DNA of 64,000 nucleotides from Conus ventricosus (lineage: Eukaryota > Mollusca > Gastropoda > Neogastropoda > Conidae), in assembly GCA_018398815.1 (NCBI GenBank), contig CM031621.1, positions 1,184,806 through 1,248,805 of the forward strand, written 5' to 3'. This document shows positions 1-10,749 of this stretch, piece by piece. Each line of letters begins with the position of its first letter. Within the stretch, counting starts at the first letter, position 1. Position numbers and translations under genes: made by a program. The notes under the pieces are model-generated. The model was not told the DNA's origin and searched no databases. It saw nothing but the letters and a program-made list of their open reading frames with translations.

Positions 1-189
1 GGATAGGAGAGTTTTTCCCAAAGGCCAAGTGAAACCAGAGTTGATTGTGGACCATTCATGGGATGGCCAAATGTATGTTCATGTGACTTTTTTTCTGTGT
101 GTATTAAGGGAGCTACATGTGTGTTTAGGTAAAATAACTGTTTTTCATATGGACTGGAGACAAAACATGTAACTTCGCATTGCAAGTGT

Positions 190-335
190 TCAGTGTGACA
201 GTATTGACTTTTGGAGAAAAGGAGTGTGCAATGGGACAGTTATTTTTTCAAGAAAAGGAGTGAACATTATGACAGTATTATTTTCTCAAGAAAAGGAGTA
301 AACATTGTTACAGAAGAAAAGGAGTGCAGAAATTT
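190..335. repeat. Degenerate tandem repeat, ~47-bp unit
   Basis: Three to four imperfect units carry the words GAAAAGGAGTG and GACAGTATT at a spacing of about 45-50 bases. Later units are shortened. Confidence 0.55.
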
Positions 336-502
336 TGCAAGGTAAGAAACCTTTTTCATTGAAAATGTGATTTTATGTGAAAAGTTAATTTAAAAACTAA
401 ATATGTGTTCCTTTACTCAAGCCCCCTTATTGGTTCCAGATCCCCCCAAATTTTCATACCAATGGGGGCAAAGCCCCCATTTTAGAAATTTCTAGATGCA
501 AC

Positions 503-668
503 CCTGATGAAGAGAGACAGGAAGCAGTACATGAAGAGAGACAGGAAGCAGTACATGAAGAGAGACAGGAAGCAGTACATGAAGAGAGACAGGAAGCATT
601 ACATGAAGAGAGACTGGAAAGGGTTCAGAGAGACAGGAAGCAGTACATGAAGAGAGACAGGAAGCAAC
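503..668. repeat. 24-bp minisatellite
   Basis: A 24-base unit containing GAGAGACAGGAAGCAG followed by TACATGAA is repeated about six times. One unit near 610-630 is altered. The unit length is a multiple of three, but no surrounding gene is evident. Confidence 0.85.
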
Positions 669-1639
669 ACAGAGGGCAGGAAAACATTTAAACAGAGGCA
701 GAAATCAGTTCAAAATATGCACGGCCGCGCCAACCCACTCACAGCCACAGCATTTAGTTCATTCAACGCTTTGCCTTTTGACCCCAGCTAGGCCCGTAAC
801 GAGTCAGCCACCGCACTGTAACCAGACGCGCGATCTTTCCTCAGCGAACACGCTTTGTGTTTGGACCTTCGAGACTGGTGCAACATCATTAAGTATATTT
901 ACTGTACAGAGGTTTTTAGACTAAATTTCTGTACGAGAGCAATAGCGCAGTGAGTACTTGAGAGTGTGACAAAAGCTGGCATTTCGCTCTTCTCTGTGAG
1001 TACCAAAATTAAGTTCGTGTTTAAAACTTTCTGACAGAACTTTGCGACCGGCAAAACCTAGGCTATAGCCGTGGCGCGCGCGTGCGTCGTTGGCCTGCCT
1101 GATGCTGCGCTGGCCTGATGAGTGTTTGTGAGCCGAAGTTGGCCGGCAGGCGTTGGCAAAAATCTTTGTAAATGAAAAGTTAGTTAGCATTTGTAAAGGG
1201 CCGTATTTACAACCGTTGTATATATACAATATTTCTTCATGTTGCTACATTTTATATGTACTATGGTTGCATGTAGAGCAACGTAGGCCTAAATTAAAGG
1301 GAAACGTAGAGGATAACATAATTACTACAAGCAAAATAATACTACTGAAACAGTAATGGTAGTAGGCATAATAATAAGTGAATAATTATTATACGGCAAA
1401 TGAAACAAAACTGCGGCGTTACTGAAACACGACAAAAAAGCAGAAGAGCACACAAAACAAAGTGTGAAGTAACGACGATTTATTGCACGACACAAAACAG
1501 GACAAGAAATTTTCGGCAAAATGCCTTCCTCAGCGACAAACAAAAAAAAGTACAGACATAAACATGCACAATACTCCCCTTGTGAAGTCAAAGTGGTGAG
1601 TGAAGTAGACAGAGGGACAGTGGAAGAGAGGGTGGGTAG

Positions 1640-2140
1640 AGTTCAAGAATAGGGCACTAGGAAAGAGGGTAGAGTAAAGTGAGGAGGAGAAAAGGAAAAG
1701 GAGAGAGAGAGAGAGATAGATGGGAGGGGGAAAAAGAGGGGAGAGACAGAGAGAGAGTGGAAGGAGAGGAAGAGTGATAATTAGAGATAGAAAGGAGGGG
1801 AAAGAGAGTGAGTGGAGGGGAGGGTGTAATGGTATGTAGTGGGGTTGTTGGCAAAATGAATTAAATGAACAAGAGAAAGCACAATAAATAAGATCAATAT
1901 ACTCGAAAAAGCATTTTAAATGACAAGGGGGTGGAGGGGGGAAAAGGAGAGGGGAGTGCCGGAGAGAGAATGGAAGTAGAGGAAGAGTGGAGAATGATAG
2001 AGAGAAGAGGAGGAAGGAAGTGAGGTGGAGTGGGAGGGTGGATGGTATGTAGTGGTTGTGTTGCATATGAATGAAATGAAACAAGAGAAAGCACAATAAA
2101 TAAGATCCAATAAACTCGAAAAAGCATTATTAAATGAACA
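1640..2140 (-). repeat. ~215-bp tail repeats of Penelope copy A
   Basis: The block containing CACAATAAATAAGATC and ACTCGAAAAAGCATT occurs twice, around 1880-1920 and 2090-2135, each followed by purine-rich (GGA/GAG) sequence. The same arrangement occurs inverted at 7020-7340. Long proline- or serine-rich open frames on the complementary strand are products of this base composition, not genes. Confidence 0.7.
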
Positions 2141-2159
2141 AGGGGGGGGTGGGGGGGGT

Positions 2160-2215
<56 letters not shown>
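2141..2215. repeat. Poly-G tract (about 70 bases)
   Basis: Nearly uninterrupted guanines with rare T. A matching C-rich tract lies at the equivalent place in the inverted copy (about 6970-7003), so it belongs to the element rather than being a random expansion. It could form G-quadruplexes. Its exact length is a likely assembly weak point. Confidence 0.85.
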
Positions 2216-2216
<1 letters not shown>

Positions 2217-2394
2217 GAAGAGTCAGCCGCCTAAAGCATCCGACCCAAGTCTTACCCAAAAGGTAGGTTGCCCTACCCAATGCACCAAGGGGTGAGAGGG
2301 AAAACGGGAGGACCCCGAGTAAAAAAACCCACTAGCCAGACGCAGCTAAGAGCTGCAAGGCTCACACCCCCCAACACACAACACACACACACAC

Positions 2395-2470
2395 ACAAAA
2401 AACAAAAAAAAAAAAAAAAAAAAAAAAAACCCTGCCCCGCGGGCCAAAACACACACACACCACCACACAC
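2395..2470. repeat. (CA)n / poly-A / (CA)n compound microsatellite
   Basis: A CA tract, about 25 adenines, a GC-rich spacer CCCTGCCCCGCGGGCC, then another CA tract. The mirror arrangement (GT, poly-T, GT) is at 6723-6812 in the inverted copy. Confidence 0.8.
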
Positions 2471-2569
2471 ATACAAGTGCGCGAAAGCGCGCGCATGAAC
2501 AAACACGTACGCACTCAAATACACGCCAATAATTGCACACATTGGGGGGGGGTAAACAGTGGGGAATAA

Positions 2570-2850
2570 ATGGGTAACTGTGACACGCTCTGTCCAAGCC
2601 GAGCTTGCAGCTTCCCCGAGGGTCAACAGCTGACAGGCGCAAACCAGGGAAGGCGAAGGCCACTAGTGACGCGCTCTTGTCCAAGCCTAAGAGCTTGCAG
2701 CTATTCCTCAGAGGGTCAAACATCTGACGGCGCAACCAGGAAGGTGAAGGCCACTGTGAACGCTCTCTGCTCCAAGACCGAGCTTGCAGCTTTTCCCTCA
2801 GAGGGTCAAACAGCTGACGGCGCAACCAGGAAGGCGAAGGCCCACGACTG
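2570..2850. repeat. ~85-bp tandem repeats, Penelope copy A tail
   Basis: About three units share GAGCTTGCAGCT, CCTCAGAGGGTCAAA and GACGGCGCAACCAGGAAGG. The inverted counterpart with three units lies at about 6370-6600. Confidence 0.75.
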
Positions 2851-3224
2851 GTTCGCAGGAATGGGGGTTTCCTTCCCCGGGTAGGTCTTAGTCGGTGTGT
2901 CTCGATGCCAACCTCGCTCCCTTGGATTGAAGTAAGACAGGAAAGGCATCTGCAATGGGCATGTAGCTGTAGCTGTCTGGCTGGCTTTGAGGTAGTCGGG
3001 GACTGATTTGAGGTGGTCCCTCACTCGACGATAGAAAAGAACACAACCATTCCACAGGCATGTACTAAAGGGAAAGTGGAATCATAAGCCCATTGTCCAC
3101 CTGAGTTGTCTCGGAGAAAAAAAAAAAAGTACCAGAATTACTAAGCTAATTCATCATACCAGCTGATTTCTGGTGCCATATTTGGGAATCAGGTGAGACT
3201 CATATCCTTTCCTGTCTCTAAGTC

Positions 3225-4914
3225 ACTGGTTTTCACATGAGCCACAAGCCCGTCACCTCTTGCATTGTACACGGAATGCTGGGGAGGTTAAGTGCTTGGC
3301 TTACTGTTTGTCCTGTATGGTATTTGATGTCAGCGAGGTGTTTCCTTGACTCTGAACAAGGTCAGATAGCGTTCCCCGTATCTCCGCCGATGTAAAGTTT
3401 AGAACAAACGGTGGCAGTGATGATGTAGACCAAGATGGTGTTGGCAGTTGAAGAATTATGGAGACAGTCATGCTTGAACTGGGTCTTTCACTTCATGGCA
3501 GTGCGATGAAGGGCAGGTCTGCAGTTGGGCAGATTGCATGGCTGTGCCTACAGAATATTGACGGCTGTTGAGCCGGAGACTGGAACGCTACGAGCAAGTC
3601 AAGGATATTCTTGTCCCCGTATGTAGGCACTAAGAGGGGGGCTGGGAAAAAATTCCTAGCTGAGTGGGCACAAGACTGAAGGATGTTCCAGTTGGTTTTG
3701 GAAGACAATTTGCGCACACTGGGTGGGTAAAGGGTGGTAGAGTAGCTGACAATAGGTCTGTCTCTTGGTTGATTTCTGGGTTTGGGTTCCAGAGCTTGTG
3801 GACGGCGATGAGCTGGACTTTTCTGAGAGCACGCTCGATGAAGTCTTCGGGGTATGGCGAACAAGTGAAGAACTGATTCAGTTCAAGGGCTTTTACGTTT
3901 AAAGACAGAGTTCCAGAGCAAAGTCTGCGAGCCTCAGAACTGAGAAAGGGTATGCAGTTTTGGTACTGGGGATGATGTGACGATCGTTAACGAGATAAGA
4001 GTGGGAGACCGTAGTTTGTATGGAATGAGTGAGAGTCCACACTGATCATTGATGGAGAGAATCAATGTCAAGAAAAGTGATGCACTTGTCAAGATATTGC
4101 GTAAGGAACTTGATAGCCGGGATAAAAGTTTCTTGGACTGAGCTGTGATAGACATGGAGATCATTGATGGCATGGAGGTAGCACCAAGTCCGCATCCGAT
4201 GTAGCGTTTAATAGAATTCCAGATAGAACATGGTATTGTTGCAGAAGTTGTGTTCAAAGTACCCCCCCATGAAAAGGCATGCGAGCTGGGCCCATTTTGG
4301 TACCCATGGCGACACCAACTGATTTGTTTGAAAGGTCGCCAAGGAAGGTAAAGGTGTTGTTGTGATAAAGTTCCGCAAGGCGAATGATATGTAGTTGCAG
4401 GGAAGGGTCTGTTCTTTGGTTGAGAAAAAATGACAGTGTCTTGCAGTCCATCTGCAAGGGGAATACAGTATACAGAGATGTCACGTCGAGAGGTGAAATA
4501 GATCTTTGGGCTGAAACTTCGGGTTGAGGTGGAGTCATTAATGAGACTGCGAGCATGAGTGGGTGTCCTTGAGAACGTGGGCAGGTCATGAACGAGGGGT
4601 TGGAGGATGGAGTCGAGTATTGCAGAAATATTGTCTGTGGGCAACTGCAGGCTAGACGATGGGTCTACCAGGTGTGTAACTTTGTTAATTTTTTGGGCGA
4701 GAAGGTAAAAAATTGACTCACTGGGTCTGGCTTTGGATACAGTTTTTAGCCGAAGGGGGTAAGTGGCCTTTTTGAACAAGAGCCTTAATGGTTTATTGGA
4801 AATAGGTTTCTGGTCTACTGGGAGGGTTTGGGCTGTTTCAGTAGTTTTTGGTCGCTGGGGTAGTCGTTGAGTTGCCAGAGAGCTTCTGGCTATAAAAAGG
4901 TTCCTGTCCCACAC
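3225..4914 (-). pseudogene. Penelope-like reverse transcriptase / GIY-YIG pseudogene (copy A)
   Basis: Reading on the minus strand, the frame from 4589 contains DVTSLYT, the Penelope RT palm motif with the first catalytic aspartate, followed by VGVAMGTKMGP, the family's B-type motif. Further on, the YIDD-type active site is replaced by RYIGCGLGATS, so the aspartate pair is missing. The open frame that starts at 4914 crosses a frame change relative to these motifs. Near 3390 the peptide CSKLYIGGDTGN matches the core of the Penelope-associated GIY-YIG endonuclease (canonical form YIGETG). Members of this class combine RT and GIY-YIG in one protein of roughly 700-900 residues. Here several frameshifts and stops divide it, so it is a relic. 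The RT assignment is strong and the exact borders are not. Confidence 0.72.
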
Positions 4915-4939
4915 CCCTTACCCATACCGCACCACCTTG

Positions 4940-5990
4940 TCAGCTGGTTTTATGACAATGTCATCCGCTATGTGGATGCGACTTGGTGCTACCTCCATGC
5001 CCAATCACTGATCTCCATGTCTTCATCACAGCCAGTCCAGGAACTTTCATTCAGCTATCAAGTCACTTACGCAATATCTGTCAAGTGGCATCACTTGTTT
5101 TCTTGACATGAATCTCTCCATCACTGATAGTGGACTCTCCACACCTCCATCCACTACAAACCTACGGACCTCCCACTCTCTTCGACGACTACAGATCGTC
5201 ACATCATCCCAGTACCAAAAACCAGCACACCCGATTCACAGTTCTTTAGGCTTCCGCAGACTTGCTCTGAGAAATCTGTCTTAAACGTAAAAGCCCTTGA
5301 AAATAATCAGTTCTTCCTTGATCGCCACTACCCCGAAGACATCATCGATCGTGCACTCCAGAAAGTCCAGTCCTCGCCCGTCCCACAAGCCTGGAACCCA
5401 AACCCCAGAATGCAACCCAGAACAGACTATTTCAGCCCTACTCTACCACCCTTCTATCCACCAGGTGCGCAAAATTCTCCAAACAACTGAACATCCTTCA
5501 GTCTGTGGCCCACTTCAGCTAGAATTTTTTTTCCGCAGCCCCCTCTAGATGCCTACAAACGGGACAAAAATTATCCGTGACTTGCTTGTGCGATCCAGTC
5601 TCCATCCTCACAACGTCAATCTTCTGTAGGCACAAGCCATGCACTCTAGCCCAAGAACACGCAAGACCTTCCCCATCATCTGCACTGCCATAGAGTGAAA
5701 GGACCCAGTTCACGCATGACTGTCCTCCAAATCTCAACTTCCAAACACCAACTTGGTCTACAGTCATCCACTGCACACTTTGTTCTAAACTTTAGCATAG
5801 GCGATGACCGGACGCACATCTGATCTGTCAGATTCAAGGAACACCTCGCTGGACATCAAATACAACAGGGACAAACCAGGTAGACAAGCACTTCAAACCA
5901 CCCAGCCATTCCGTGTACAATGCAAGAGTGAAGGGCTTGTGGCTCAGAAAACCAGTGACTCTAGAAGACAGGAAGGTATGATCTCACCTG
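4940..5990 (+). pseudogene. Penelope-like RT C-terminus and GIY-YIG remnant (copy B)
   Basis: Plus-strand frames show HYKPTD at about 5150, a motif that follows the RT active site in Penelope elements, and a run from 5290 to about 5480 collinear with copy A residues encoded at 3870-3640. Near 5855 RFKEHLAGH matches the GIY-YIG arginine/histidine segment. The active-site region reads RYVD followed by a disrupted second position. Multiple stops and frame changes make this non-functional. Confidence 0.65.
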
Positions 5991-6369
5991 ATTCAAAAAC
6001 TGGGCACCAGAATCCAGCTGGTATGAAATGAAAAAGCCTTAGTAATTCTGTTGCAAACTATTTTTTTTTTTCTACCGAGACCTACTCAGTGGACAATGAC
6101 TTATGATTGCCTTCCGCCTTTAAGATGTACTTGACCTGTGCAATGGTTGGTCTTTCTATCGTCGAGTGAGCGGACCACCTCAATCCAGTCCCCGACAACC
6201 TCAAAGCCAGCCAGACAGCTACAGCTACCTGACCAATGCAGATGCCTGACCACTACTTCAAGCAAGGGAGGACGGTGGCACCCGAGAACAACACCGACTA
6301 AGACCAACACCGGGAAGAGCAACACCCCAGTACCTGCTAAAACGCAGAACCGTGGCCAGTCGCCTTCCT

Positions 6370-6600
6370 GTTGCCCCGTCAGCTGTTTGAGACCCTCTGA
6401 TGAAAGCTGCAAGCACGGCTTGGAACAAGCGCTACACAGATGGCCTTCACCTTCCCTGGTTGCGTCCGTCACAGTTTGAACCCTCTGAGGAAAGCTGCAA
6501 GCACGGCTTGGACAGAGCTCGTCACAGTGGCCTTCGCCTTCCCTGGTGTCGCCGTCACTGTTTGACACCTCTGATGCAAGCTGCAAGCTCGCTTAGGACG
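6370..6600. repeat. ~85-bp tandem repeats, Penelope copy B tail
   Basis: Units share CCTCTGA, AAAGCTGCAAGCACGGCTTG and GGCCTTC, the reverse complement of the repeat at 2570-2850. Confidence 0.75.
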
Positions 6601-6637
6601 AGAGCGTGTCCCATTACCCAATTCTTCCCCACGTTAC

Positions 6638-6773
6638 CCCCCCCCCCCCCCCCCCAATGTGGGCACTTATTGGCGTTGTAAATGAGTGCGAACGTGTTTG
6701 ATCTGCGCGCGCGCAGCACTTGTATGTGTGTGTGTGTGTGTGTGTGGTTTTGCCCGCCAGTGCAGGTTGTTTT

Positions 6774-6808
<35 letters not shown>

Positions 6809-7003
6809 TGATGGGGGTGTGAGCCTTGCAGCACTTAGCTGCGTCCTGGCTAGTGGTTTTTTCTCTCGGGTCCTCCCGTATTCTCCCTCTCACCCCCTGG
6901 AGCTTGGGTAGGGCAACCTACCATTTGGGTCAGACTTGGGTCGGATGCTTTAGGCGCAGACCTCCTCTCCCCCCCCCCCCCCCCCCCCGCCCCCCCCCCC
7001 CCG
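6638..7003. repeat. Homopolymer and microsatellite block of Penelope copy B
   Basis: C-run at 6638-6656, GT tract from 6723, poly-T at 6770-6795, GT tract, then C-runs at 6970-7003. It mirrors 2141-2560 in copy A. Confidence 0.75.
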
Positions 7004-7757
7004 CCCCGATGTCGAATTTAAATGCCTTTTTCGAGTTTATATTATTATCTTATTTATGTGCTTTCTCTGTTCATTTCATTCATATGCAACACACTCCACT
7101 ACATACCATCACACCCTCCCCCTCCCCTCACTCTCCTACCCCTCCTCTTTCTCTCTCTCATTCTCCACTCTTCCTCTACTTCCATTCTCTCTCCGTCTCT
7201 CCCCTTCTCCTTTTCCCCCCTCCACCCCCAATCATTTAAAATGCTTTCGAGTATATCGTATCTTATTTATTGTGCTTTCCCTTGTTCATATCTTTGTCAT
7301 TTGGCCACACCCCACTACATACCATCACAATCCCTCCCCCTCCACTCACTCCTCTTTCCCCTCCTCTTTCTCTCTCTCATTCTCCACTCTTCCCTCTCCT
7401 TCCACTCTCTCTCTGTCTCTCCCCTCTTTTTTCCCTTTTCCCCCACCCCTCTCCGTCTCTCCTCTCTCATCCACCTTTTCCTTTTCCTCCTCCTCACTTA
7501 TACTCTACCCTGGTACCCTCTTTCCCCTCGTGCCTATTCCTTGAACTCTACTCACCCTCTCTTCCACTGTCCCTCTGTCTACTTCACTCACCACTTTGAC
7601 TTCACAAGGGGAGTATTGTGCAAATGTTTTGTCTGTACTATTTTTTGTTTGTCGCTGAGGAAGCATTTTTGCCGAAAATTTCTTGTCCTGTTTTTGTGAC
7701 GTGCAATAATCGTCGTAACTTCACACTTGTTTGTGTGCTCTTCTGCTTTTTTGTAGC

Positions 7758-9931
7758 GTGAATAAATTATTATATTAAAAAATACTTCTTTCCAATCACT
7801 ACTACTATTTCTATCGGCAAAAATTCAAATAAAATTTGTGTTGTTGGTTAGTATACCATTAGGGTGTTTTTGTGTGTGAGGTGTTGTGTATAGTGTGTTG
7901 TGTGTGTGTGAGTGTGCGTGGCGTGCTTGTGTGTGTGTGAGAGAGAGAGAGAGAGGGGAATGGCCGAAAGGAATTATGGAACAAAACTGGTCATTTCTCT
8001 CACGTGAACATATTGAAACTTTTAAAGGTCTTGTGTAGACTGTGTGGGAAGAAGTCTAAGAGATCAATAGAAAGATAAAAACAAATCAGTAGTAACGTGT
8101 ATTTAGTGTTGCTTCCTGAAAATAAAACGTAATCTTCAATGTGAATGTTCTGGAAGATAGGGAGGAAGTACAATCAAAAATATTTTGTGTGTATTGTGCA
8201 AAAACTTTGAAAAATCTGACAACCTGCAACATTCCACTACAGCAAAGAGCCTTGCATTGGCAGAAAATAAAAAGCCTCAAAATTATGGCACCTGATAGAC
8301 ACCCATTTATCTGTCTGTGCCATGGTCGCTAAGCACTCACTTTTTCAACAGCAGAGAAAAGGTGGGAGACCAAGAAAATTAAAGAAATCTGCTCGTCTCA
8401 AACAGTATTCCCAACCAGCAAAACGCAAGGCCAATCTACTCTGATCTTGATTAGTATAATATCATTTTCGTCTCATCTGAAGCCACATCACTCCGGCAAA
8501 AGTCCCCTAGAACTGTATCAGTGCATACTGCCCCAGCTGCAATCATGAAGCTAATCTCCATTCAAAAAAACAAGTTTCGCTTTTGTGTCACATCTGATGC
8601 CACATCAACACCACCCAAGATTCAAGAGGCGCATCAGTGCAGACAGTTCCAACGGCATTGACAAAGCCATGTCTCCGATCAGAAAAAGAATCCTCAGGCC
8701 TTTGATCACTGAAGGCACCATGACAAACTACAGAAGAAGCTATATTTCACAAAAAACTGCCCGCATTAAGCCCTCATAGACCAGTGATAAAATGACTTGT
8801 CTACCTGCCAAACTGTGGACAGCCGATTGTGCGAACAAAAATAGCAAACCTCGGAAAGCCTCAAGTGAAGCTCGAAACCACTCCGGAAAGAAGCGAGCAA
8901 AAGAAATGGAACAAAATTCGTTTGAATGTTCAGGATACACTGAACAAGTGCGGCCAAAACATCAGGCACAGATACTGAAACGGCAAGCAAAGTACGGGAC
9001 CTTTAATTTCCAATATTATGCATATATTTTATAAAAATAGGTTTTAAATTATTACATGAAATGTGAGATAACTACTGAACATCAACTGTTATTTTTTGTT
9101 TTAGATTTATTTTCTCAAACGGGCAAGTGTACATCATGTTAAAGTGTGGGGGTGGTGGAACGTTGTGGGGGTGGGGGCGTTTGAGAGAAGGATAGGGGAA
9201 CAACAGCAAAAGAGCCCTGTCAGTGTCTACACTCTCAGTAACACAGCAGCTGAATCTGAGGAGTGTAGGACACACCACGAGAACATGTGCAGACAAGACA
9301 GTTTATGTGTTGTGTTTAAAAGTGATAGTGAACATGTTTATGTGATGAGAAGTGGATATGACACAAAAACCAGATTTACATCGTGAAGTACACATGTGTG
9401 TGTGGTGTGTGTGTGTGCGTGCGATGCGAGCATGTGTGATTGTGTGCGTTGTGTGTGTGTGTGTAGTGTGTTTGGAGTGTGTTGTTGGTGTGTGTGTGTG
9501 TGTGTTTGTAGTCAGTGTGTGTGTGTGTGTGTGTTGTGTGTGTGTGTGTGTGTGTTGTGATTCTGTTGTTCTGTTAAGTCATGCATGCCCGTCATTTCAT
9601 TCAGCTTCTCTCTTTCTCTCTCCATTCATTTCTCTCTCTCTATCTTCCCCCCCCTCTCACTCTCTCTCTGTCTCTATCTCTCTCCCTCCCTCCCCTCCCC
9701 CACCCACCTCAGTCTCGTATGCCGTGTGCCGTGTAAATGTGTGTGGGTGTGTGTGTGATATCTGTTTGTTCTGTTGACGTCATGCATGAACGTCAAGCTT
9801 TCAGTACAGTTTTCTCTCTCTCTCTCTCCTCACTCTCTCCTCTCTGCTTCCCTCCCCTCCACCGCCTCGTAGCCTGTGCGTGTAGATGTTTTTTGTAATT
9901 TTAGTGTGTTGTGTGTGTGTGTGTGGTGTGT

Positions 9932-9962
<31 letters not shown>

Positions 9963-10050
9963 AGAGAGAGAGAGAGAGAGTGTGTGTGTGTGTGATGTGG
10001 TGTGTGTGTGTGGTGTGTGTGAGAAGAGAGAGAAGAGAGAGGGATTGTTT
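7758..10050. repeat. Microsatellite-rich region, (GT)n, (GA)n, (CT)n
   Basis: Dinucleotide tracts at about 7865-7955 (GT then GA), 9390-9560 (GT), 9605-9705 (CT) and 9905-10045 (GT then GA). Long open frames rich in Val-Cys or Ser-Leu here come from the dinucleotide composition. The stretch 8100-9040 is non-repetitive and treated separately. Confidence 0.85.
8141..9034 (+). other. Non-repetitive segment with coding-like fragments, unrecognised
   Basis: Short plus-strand frames look protein-like but are interrupted. The frame from 8141 has CVYC and then CLCHG (possible metal-binding cysteines). A lysine/arginine-rich run (GGRPRKLKKSARLK) at about 8360-8400 follows in another frame after a potential acceptor (TTTTTCAACAG). 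A further frame from 8792 is basic. I cannot name a family. It could be a relic of a transposon protein or spliced exons, and nothing seen proves coding. Confidence 0.25.
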
Positions 10051-10329
10051 CAGTTTATGAGTGCAAGCCATTGTCATGGTGAAACATTTTACTCTCAGAT
10101 CATGCTTTTATAATGAGTTTTGTATGACAAAAGCTTATATTGCAAGTCAAGTTCTTCATATATGTATTATTAATCAGTCCTCCAGGAGGCTCCTACCTCC
10201 ACTCCACCTCTCTCTCCTCTCTCTCTGCATGCTTTTAATTGAATTTGGTGTGTACAAAGGTATCCGTGCATGTCTGTATCTTTATGTATGTATTTCTCAA
10301 TCAGTCATCCTCGCCCACCCCCAATCTCT

Positions 10330-10605
10330 CCTCCTCCCCTCTGTTCAGACTCTCTCTCTTCTCTCTCTCTCTCTCTCTCTCCTCTCATCTCCTCACTCCC
10401 CTCCAGATTTTGCATGCGCGGCCGTTGTACCCAGTGCATGTTCTTTTCTTCCCTTATTGGATTTTATAAGTGGTAAATTTGCGTGCATGTCTTGTTTTAG
10501 TCATGTTTACTCAACCATGTCCTCTCTCACGATCTCGTTCTCGTTCTCTCTCTCTCTCTCGCTCTTCTCTCACACACACACACACACACAACACACCCAC
10601 TCGAC
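10330..10605. repeat. (CT)n and (CA)n microsatellites
   Basis: CT tract at about 10340-10390, a second at about 10540-10565, then CA at 10570-10595. No gene is evident in 10050-10750. Confidence 0.8.
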
Positions 10606-10749
10606 TTTGGGGTTGCAGCAGTTTTTCAAGCGCTGTTCTTTGTTTTTGTTTGAGTTTTTTTTCCATTAGTCAGCAGTTTAAAAGTTCATACCTAAACCCA
10701 CATCAAGTAATGTTAATATCATAATGAGAGTATTGACGGTAAGTTTCGC

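Larger units (their letters stand above)
1..1424. other. Intergenic sequence, no gene recognised
   Basis: I see no coding region I can support here. The stretch holds two short tandem repeats and a small perfect hairpin (listed separately), then unique sequence with a CpG-rich patch near 1070-1110. The short open frames between 921 and 1356 have no recognisable motif. Confidence 0.6.
1425..4914 (-). mobile_element. Penelope-like retroelement, copy A (minus strand, decayed)
   Basis: This arm reads on the minus strand. It runs from a Penelope-type reverse transcriptase region at about 4914-3490 through a GIY-YIG-like segment at about 3425-3230 to a long repeat-rich 3' tail ending near 1425. 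The tail, including its outermost 150 bases, recurs in inverted orientation at 7560-7757, which fixes the outer border to within a few bases. The tail holds tandem ~85-bp and ~215-bp repeats and a poly-G run. No exact target duplication could be identified. The element is broken by stops and frame changes. Confidence 0.75.
4915..7757 (+). mobile_element. Penelope-like retroelement, copy B (plus strand, 5'-truncated)
   Basis: This is a second, 5'-truncated copy in the opposite orientation to copy A, joined head-to-head near 4914. Translated plus-strand pieces from about 4940 correspond to the RT region after the active site, then to the GIY-YIG segment at about 5785-5960. They are followed by the same tail repeats, homopolymer runs and pyrimidine-rich blocks found in copy A, reverse-complemented. 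The end near 7757 mirrors the outer end of copy A at 1425. Confidence 0.72.

Noticed and set aside
1530..2280. Long minus-strand frames rich in Pro, Ser and Leu
   Set aside because: They arise from purine-rich strands and the poly-G tract in the Penelope tail; there are no motifs, and the same frames recur in the inverted copy.
7022..7699. 225-codon plus-strand open frame
   Set aside because: Composition reflects pyrimidine-rich tail repeats of Penelope copy B, and overlapping frames are equally open.
9352..10724. Several Val-Cys and Ser-Leu rich open frames
   Set aside because: They are direct translations of GT and CT dinucleotide repeats.
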